From: Rickettsiales bacterium
GTDB lineage: Bacteria; Pseudomonadota; Alphaproteobacteria; Rickettsiales; UBA8987
Length of the DNA: 9,104 nt
Assembly: GCA_020631295.1 (NCBI GenBank)
Contig: JAHDHN010000056.1
Span: 1 to 9,104 of the forward strand
Direction: 5' to 3'
The notes under the pieces: generated by a model
The model's database searches: none
Told to the model about the DNA's origin: nothing
Seen by the model: the letters and a program-made list of their open reading frames with translations, nothing else
Part shown: positions 5,871-9,104 of the stretch, piece after piece
How the letters are laid out: the number at the start of each line of letters is the position of its first letter
How positions within the stretch are numbered: the first letter of the stretch is position 1
Translations under genes and position numbers: made by a program

Positions 5871-5903
5871 GGTGTGTAAAGGTGGAGGTGGAAGTGAAAT
5901 GGC

Positions 5904-5909
5904 TATAAT
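5904..5909 (+). promoter_or_regulatory. Possible secB -10 box
   Basis: A perfect TATAAT lies 110 bp before the secB start. No convincing -35 is seen at 16-18 bp upstream. If used, the transcript leader would contain the first parS-like site. Confidence 0.35.
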
Positions 5910-5924
5910 TTTCCAGGGATAGAC

Positions 5925-5942
5925 ATGCTTCACGTGAAACAT
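5925..5942. promoter_or_regulatory. parS-like ParB-binding site 1
   Basis: ATGCTTCACGTGAAACAT; the 16-bp core 5926-5941 matches the bacterial parS consensus TGTTTCACGTGAAACA at 15 of 16 positions. It is non-coding, upstream of secB. Sites of this type nucleate ParB for chromosome segregation and normally cluster near the replication origin. Function is inferred from the match and from an identical second copy. Confidence 0.75.
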
Positions 5943-6000
5943 GCAATTGTTTTCTAGACATCTTTTCTATGCGTGATAATAGTCACGGCAGCCGTTATAT

Positions 6001-6005
6001 AGGAG
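6001..6005 (+). promoter_or_regulatory. Ribosome binding site for secB
   Basis: AGGAG, 8 nt before ATG 6014. It selects this start over the in-frame upstream ATG at 5969, which has no such site. Confidence 0.7.
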
Positions 6006-6013
6006 TTAATTAC

Positions 6014-6487
6014 ATGAACGATAAAGTGAAGGAAAAAGAGCTGCTGAAGCAGATTACCATCAATGGGCAATATGTAAAAGATTTGTCATTTGAAAGCCCG
6101 CGTGCGCCTAAAAGCTTGGTTGGCAAGCAAGACCGTCCGGCCATTGACATTGCTATTGATGTGAAGGCAGCTGCACTGAATGAAGAAAGTTTCGAAGTGG
6201 TGCTGCATATCACGGCAGATGCAAAGCAAGGTGAAGAGCCTATGTTTTTATGTGAGTTGGCCTATGCAGGTGTATTCAGCCTCAGCAATGTGCCAGAAGA
6301 AGAGCGCGAGCCGGCGCTGTTGATTTTCTGCCCGAACCTACTTTTCCCATTTGCACGCCGCGTGATTGCAGATGTAACGCGTGATGGTGGTTTCCCGCCG
6401 CTAATGCTGGATCCGATTGACTTTGCACGCCTGTTTGCACAGCGCAAGCAAGCCAGTGAAGAGGCAAAAGAAAGCACGAAGCAATAG
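6014..6487 (+). CDS. secB: Protein-export chaperone SecB
   Basis: Homotetrameric cytoplasmic chaperone that keeps preproteins unfolded and delivers them to SecA. The product is 157 residues, normal for the family. Seen: ITINGQYVKDLSFESP near the N-terminus, a beta-sheet core, and the hallmark block FLCELAYAGVFSLSNVP, LLIFCPNLLFPFARRVIADV and TRDGGFPPLMLDPIDF, followed by a charged flexible tail. The ATG at 6014 is supported by AGGAG; an upstream in-frame ATG at 5969 would add an atypical extension. It is flanked on both sides by identical parS-like sites. The exported Cys-rich protein next door could use the Sec route, but a specific link is not shown. Confidence 0.96.
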   Translation: MNDKVKEKELLKQITINGQYVKDLSFESPRAPKSLVGKQDRPAIDIAIDVKAAALNEESFEVVLHITADAKQGEEPMFLCELAYAGVFSLSNVPEEEREPALLIFCPNLLFPFARRVIADVTRDGGFPPLMLDPIDFARLFAQRKQASEEAKESTKQ

Positions 6488-6491
6488 ATTT

Positions 6492-6509
6492 ATGCTTCAC
6501 GTGAAACAT
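6492..6509. promoter_or_regulatory. parS-like ParB-binding site 2
   Basis: ATGCTTCACGTGAAACAT, identical over 18 bp to the site at 5925-5942 and starting 4 bp after the secB stop. The flanking bases differ, so the two sites are not simply part of a longer duplication. It lies in the 80-bp secB-phoB gap. Confidence 0.75.
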
Positions 6510-6567
6510 AACATCCTGACAAAAAGACATAGTTGTATTGCTTTTAGAAATATGGTAAAGCTTCGAC

Positions 6568-7290
6568 ATGACCGATAAAAACGCAATTAAGCCTTATGTT
6601 CTGGTGGTGGAGGATGAAGAGCCTATCACCGTAATGCTCCAATATAATTTGGAGAATGACGGGTTTGATGTGCGTGTGGAAACAGATGGCGAAAAAGGTT
6701 TTTATGCTGCTTTAGAGCGCACGCCCGATATTATTCTACTGGATTGGATGCTGCCAAGTATGACGGGTATTGATGTATGCCGCAAATTGCGTGCAGAAGA
6801 AGATACGCGCCGCGTGCCAATCATCATGCTTACCGCCCGTGGTGAAGAGGACGACCGTATTATGGGCCTAGATAGCGGTGCCGATGATTATATTGTAAAA
6901 CCATTTTCACCCAAAGAGCTGGTGGCACGTATTAATGCGGTACTGCGTCGTACTAACGCCACACTTACCGAAGAATCAGTAGATTACGGTGAGTTGCGCT
7001 TGGATATGAACAGCTATGCTGCCTTCTATAAAGAGCAAAAGGTGATTATTGGCCCTACGGAATTTCGCCTGCTGCGCCATTTTATGTCTCAGCCGGAGCG
7101 TGTATTTAGCCGTGACCAATTGCTGGACGCGGTGTGGGGCAGTGATGTATATGTAGAAATCCGTACGGTGGATGTGCATGTGCGCCGCCTGCGTAAAGCT
7201 TTGGAAGAAGCCTTCCCAGGTGCTGAAAACTACATCCGTACCGTGCGCTCTGTAGGCTATTCCCTCAAAGACCCTGCGAAGGGCGATTAG
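6568..7290 (+). CDS. phoB: OmpR/PhoB-family response regulator PhoB
   Basis: Two-component DNA-binding regulator, usually activated by PhoR under phosphate limitation to turn on the pho regulon. The product is 240 residues. Seen: receiver domain (about 9-130) with acidic pocket Glu15-Asp16, phospho-acceptor Asp59 in LLDWMLPSMTG, Thr89 in MLTARGEEDDR, Lys111 in KPFSPKELVARI; then a winged-helix domain with TEFRLLRHF, LLDAVWG and RTVDVHVRRLRKAL, and RTVRSVGYSL at the end. The receiver matches PhoB more closely than other OmpR-family regulators. Neither phoR nor pst/phoU genes are in the window. The 3' end overlaps the convergent brnA stop by 4 nt. Start ATG 6568 lacks a strong ribosome binding site. 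Confidence 0.9.
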   Translation: MTDKNAIKPYVLVVEDEEPITVMLQYNLENDGFDVRVETDGEKGFYAALERTPDIILLDWMLPSMTGIDVCRKLRAEEDTRRVPIIMLTARGEEDDRIMGLDSGADDYIVKPFSPKELVARINAVLRRTNATLTEESVDYGELRLDMNSYAAFYKEQKVIIGPTEFRLLRHFMSQPERVFSRDQLLDAVWGSDVYVEIRTVDVHVRRLRKALEEAFPGAENYIRTVRSVGYSLKDPAKGD

Positions 7291-7502
7291 TCAGCTTGGC
7301 AGCTGCTAACATAATGTCTTAATACATTATTGATATCTGTTTGGTAATGTGTGCCGTTTTCTTTAAAATAATCTACGATATCTTCATCCAAACGAATAGA
7401 AATAAGCTTTTTGTTTGCTTTTTTAACAAGGCGTGCCTTTGTCCAAAACTGCTCATCCAGTTCTGGGATATCCGAATAATCTATTGTATTATCATCACTC
7501 AT
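7287..7502 (-). CDS. brnA: BrnA-type antitoxin
   Basis: A 71-residue antitoxin of the BrnA family (COG3514), which neutralises BrnT and binds the promoter DNA. Seen: the N-terminal DYSDIPELDEQFWTKARLV and the ribbon-helix-helix-like C-terminus ISIRLDEDIVDYFKENG, then YQTDINNVLRHYV; both blocks are characteristic of BrnA. In described systems brnT and brnA are co-directional with brnT first. Here brnA is on the opposite strand and divergent from brnT, with 77 bp between starts. Its TAA stop overlaps the phoB stop by 4 nt. No clear ribosome binding site. Confidence 0.88.
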   Translation of the reverse strand: MSDDNTIDYSDIPELDEQFWTKARLVKKANKKLISIRLDEDIVDYFKENGTHYQTDINNVLRHYVSSCQAD

Positions 7503-7579
7503 ATTACAGAGTATGCATGAATAGTGTAGAAATGTAAATACAAATTATATATACAAATAGTATAAAGCAACGACTAATA
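7503..7579. promoter_or_regulatory. Divergent brnA/brnT promoter-operator region
   Basis: Very AT-rich. On the minus strand a perfect TATAAT (complement of 7544-7549) lies 15 bp from TTGCTT (complement of 7565-7570), a plausible brnA promoter. On the plus strand TATAAA (7561-7566) may be the brnT -10. ATACAAAT occurs twice as a direct repeat (7538-7545 and 7551-7558), and TGTAAATACA (7533-7542) has inverted TGTA/TACA ends. These are candidate binding sites for autoregulation by BrnA (inference). Confidence 0.4.
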
Positions 7580-7897
7580 ATGATCTATAAGCTACATGAA
7601 ATGGTATTTGATTGGGACCCGAAGAAGAATCAGCGCAATATTGAAAAACATGGAATCGCATTTGAACATGCTGTTGATATATTTTTTGAAGACCATATAT
7701 GTGCTGCGGACGAACGTAAGGAATATGGTGAGACGCGAGATATTCGTATTGGCAATGCTGCAACGCTTAACCATACTATAATTGTGGTAATATCAACCGA
7801 TAGAAGTGGTGTGGTGCGTATTATTTCGGCGCGTAGAGCGAACAGAAAAGAGAGACAAGCATATCATAGCTTTATTATAAAGAATTCAATTGCATGA
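7580..7897 (+). CDS. brnT: BrnT-type ribonuclease toxin
   Basis: A 105-residue toxin of the BrnT family (COG2929, formerly DUF497), whose Brucella member is an RNase-fold toxin that inhibits translation. Seen: FDWDPKKNQRNIEKHGIAFEHAVDIF, the family's N-terminal signature; DERKEYGETRDIRIG in the middle; and the closing block VVRIISARRANRKERQAY. All conserved blocks are present, so it looks intact. The start is ATG 7580 or, less likely, ATG 7601 nearer the FDWD motif; neither has a strong ribosome binding site. The stop overlaps the mtaB start as ATGA. The partner antitoxin lies head-to-head upstream. Confidence 0.9.
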   Translation: MIYKLHEMVFDWDPKKNQRNIEKHGIAFEHAVDIFFEDHICAADERKEYGETRDIRIGNAATLNHTIIVVISTDRSGVVRIISARRANRKERQAYHSFIIKNSIA

Positions 7898-9104
7898 CCC
7901 AAAAAATATACACATTTGGCTGTCGTTTAAACAGCTATGAGAGCGAGGTGATTCGAGATAACCTGAAAGCTACATCTGAAACAGATGTGGCGGTGTTTAA
8001 CACTTGCGCGGTAACCAAGGAAGCAGAGCGCCAAGCCAAGCAGGCCATTCGCAAGCATGCGCGGGAGCACCCGCAAGATAAAATTATTGTTACCGGCTGT
8101 GCTGCGCAAATTGCACCAGATGCATATGCAGATATTACAGGCGTCTCACATGTGCTGGGCAATCAGGAAAAATTAGAGCCTGCCTCCTATAATTTTAACG
8201 CAGATACAGAGCAGGTGAAGGTGAATGATATTATGTCCATCACCGAAACAGCGGGGCATTTGGTGGGGAATACAGAAGGCCGCGCGCGCGCCTTTATGCA
8301 GGTGCAAAATGGCTGTAATCACCGCTGTACCTTCTGTATTATTCCTTACGGACGTGGCAATAGCCGCTCTGTGCCTGTGGGTGAAGTGGTGCGCCAGGCA
8401 GAATTGCTGCATAAAGAGCAAGGCTTTAATGAGCTGGTGCTCACCGGTGTGGACATGACAGATTATGGCAAGGATCTGCCAGGACAACCGCGTTTGGGTG
8501 AGCTGGTAAAACGTATGCTTAGCTTGCTGCCCACATTGCCTCGCTTGCGCCTGTCTTCCATTGATGTGGCAGAAATTGATGATGATTTAATGGAGCTGAT
8601 TTGCCACGAAGAACGGTTGATGCCGCATTTGCATTTAAGCCTGCAATCGGGTGATAATATGATTCTTAAGCGCATGAAGCGCCGCCATACGCGAGAGCAG
8701 GTGCAGGAGTTTGCCGCGCAAGTTTGGCAGCATCGCCCGGATATGGTGTTTGGCGCCGATATTATTGCCGGTTTTCCTACAGAAACAGATGCAATGTTTG
8801 AGCAGAGCCGCGCGCTGGTGGAAGAATTGCAGATTTGCCATATGCATAGCTTTCCTTATTCGGAGCGTGAGGGCACGCCGGCAGCAAGCATTCCTGAAAA
8901 TAAACAAGTGCCAGTACAGTTACGCAAACAGCGGGCAGCTGTTTTACGCAAACAAGCAGAAGAAGCCTTAAAAGCACAGCTAAGGCGCCGTGTGGGGCAG
9001 CAAGAGCAGCTGGTGGTAGAGCAGCAAAAAGACGGCAGTTTTATTGGCCGTACAGCCCATTTCTTCATGGCTGAGCTGCCACATCAGAATTTTACAGCAG
9101 GTGA
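7894..9104 (+). CDS. mtaB: tRNA t6A37 methylthiotransferase MtaB (runs off right edge)
   Basis: Radical-SAM methylthiotransferase that converts t6A37 to ms2t6A in ANN-decoding tRNAs. About 403 residues are visible; the family is usually about 420-450, so little is missing. Seen: the N-terminal MTTase domain with its three cluster cysteines, Cys10 (FGCRLN), Cys38 (NTCAVT) and Cys69 (TGCAAQ); the radical-SAM motif CNHRCTFC with Cys141, Cys145 and Cys148; RLSSIDVAEID, HLSLQSGDN and FGADIIAGFPTET blocks; and the beginning of a C-terminal TRAM-like region. Block patterns fit MtaB (YqeV type) better than MiaB. The ATG is embedded in the brnT stop (ATGA), suggesting coupling. It is open to the window edge. 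Confidence 0.92.
   Translation, partial: MTQKIYTFGCRLNSYESEVIRDNLKATSETDVAVFNTCAVTKEAERQAKQAIRKHAREHPQDKIIVTGCAAQIAPDAYADITGVSHVLGNQEKLEPASYNFNADTEQVKVNDIMSITETAGHLVGNTEGRARAFMQVQNGCNHRCTFCIIPYGRGNSRSVPVGEVVRQAELLHKEQGFNELVLTGVDMTDYGKDLPGQPRLGELVKRMLSLLPTLPRLRLSSIDVAEIDDDLMELICHEERLMPHLHLSLQSGDNMILKRMKRRHTREQVQEFAAQVWQHRPDMVFGADIIAGFPTETDAMFEQSRALVEELQICHMHSFPYSEREGTPAASIPENKQVPVQLRKQRAAVLRKQAEEALKAQLRRRVGQQEQLVVEQQKDGSFIGRTAHFFMAELPHQNFTAG

Noticed and set aside
5969..6013. N-terminal extension of SecB from an upstream in-frame ATG
   Set aside because: The ATG at 6014 has AGGAG at proper spacing and gives a normal SecB N-terminus; the extension is not typical of the family.
5644..6013. Replication origin suggested by the CtrA-like box, palindrome and parS site
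   Set aside because: No DnaA boxes (TTATNCACA) or clear AT-rich unwinding array were found; origin proximity is plausible but an origin itself is not supported.
1..9104. CRISPR array, rRNA, genuine tRNA or transposase gene
   Set aside because: None seen: no regularly spaced direct repeats, no tRNA signatures and no transposase motifs in any reading frame.

Overview
The window reads as chromosomal DNA from an alphaproteobacterium of moderate GC content. The evidence is a SecB of alphaproteobacterial type, a GST-fold protein with the conserved C-terminal tail of the alphaproteobacterial division factor FzlA, a CtrA-like box (TTAA-N7-TTAA) and two parS-like sites. Genus and family cannot be fixed from the sequence. 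The parS sites, with secB between them, suggest an origin-proximal region (inference).

Layout. (1) Positions 1-3903 hold a biotin locus: the 5' part of bioB on the minus strand, and divergently bioF, bioC, an unrecognised ORF broken by an in-frame TAG, a 267-bp non-coding palindromic element, and bioD. (2) Positions 3881-5208 hold an RDD-family membrane protein and FzlA, both physically coupled to bioD by gene overlaps. (3) Positions 5212-5643 hold a small secreted cysteine-rich protein on the minus strand, preceded by a promoter that overlaps a CtrA-like box. (4) Positions 5644-6013 are non-coding and contain that promoter, a long imperfect palindrome, a possible secB -10 element and the first parS-like site. 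(5) Then come secB, the second parS-like site and phoB. (6) A brnA/brnT toxin-antitoxin pair follows in an unusual head-to-head arrangement; the brnA stop overlaps the phoB stop and the brnT stop overlaps the mtaB start. (7) mtaB runs off the right edge.

How the genes work together. BioC makes malonyl-ACP methyl ester, the entry to pimelate synthesis. BioF, BioD and BioB carry out the first, third and fourth steps of ring assembly. BioA and the esterase (BioH type or equivalent) are not in the window. FzlA, the CtrA-like box and the parS sites point to cell-cycle functions nearby.

The strongest unusual items are: the palindromic element, which looks like an IS630/Tc1-type MITE with perfect 17-bp terminal inverted repeats flanked by TA and sits exactly at a stop codon inside the bio operon; the amber-interrupted ORF beside it; an identical 18-bp parS-like pair bracketing secB; the CtrA-like promoter in front of an orphan secreted Cys-rich protein; and the divergent BrnA/BrnT arrangement. 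No wholly new multi-gene system could be demonstrated.
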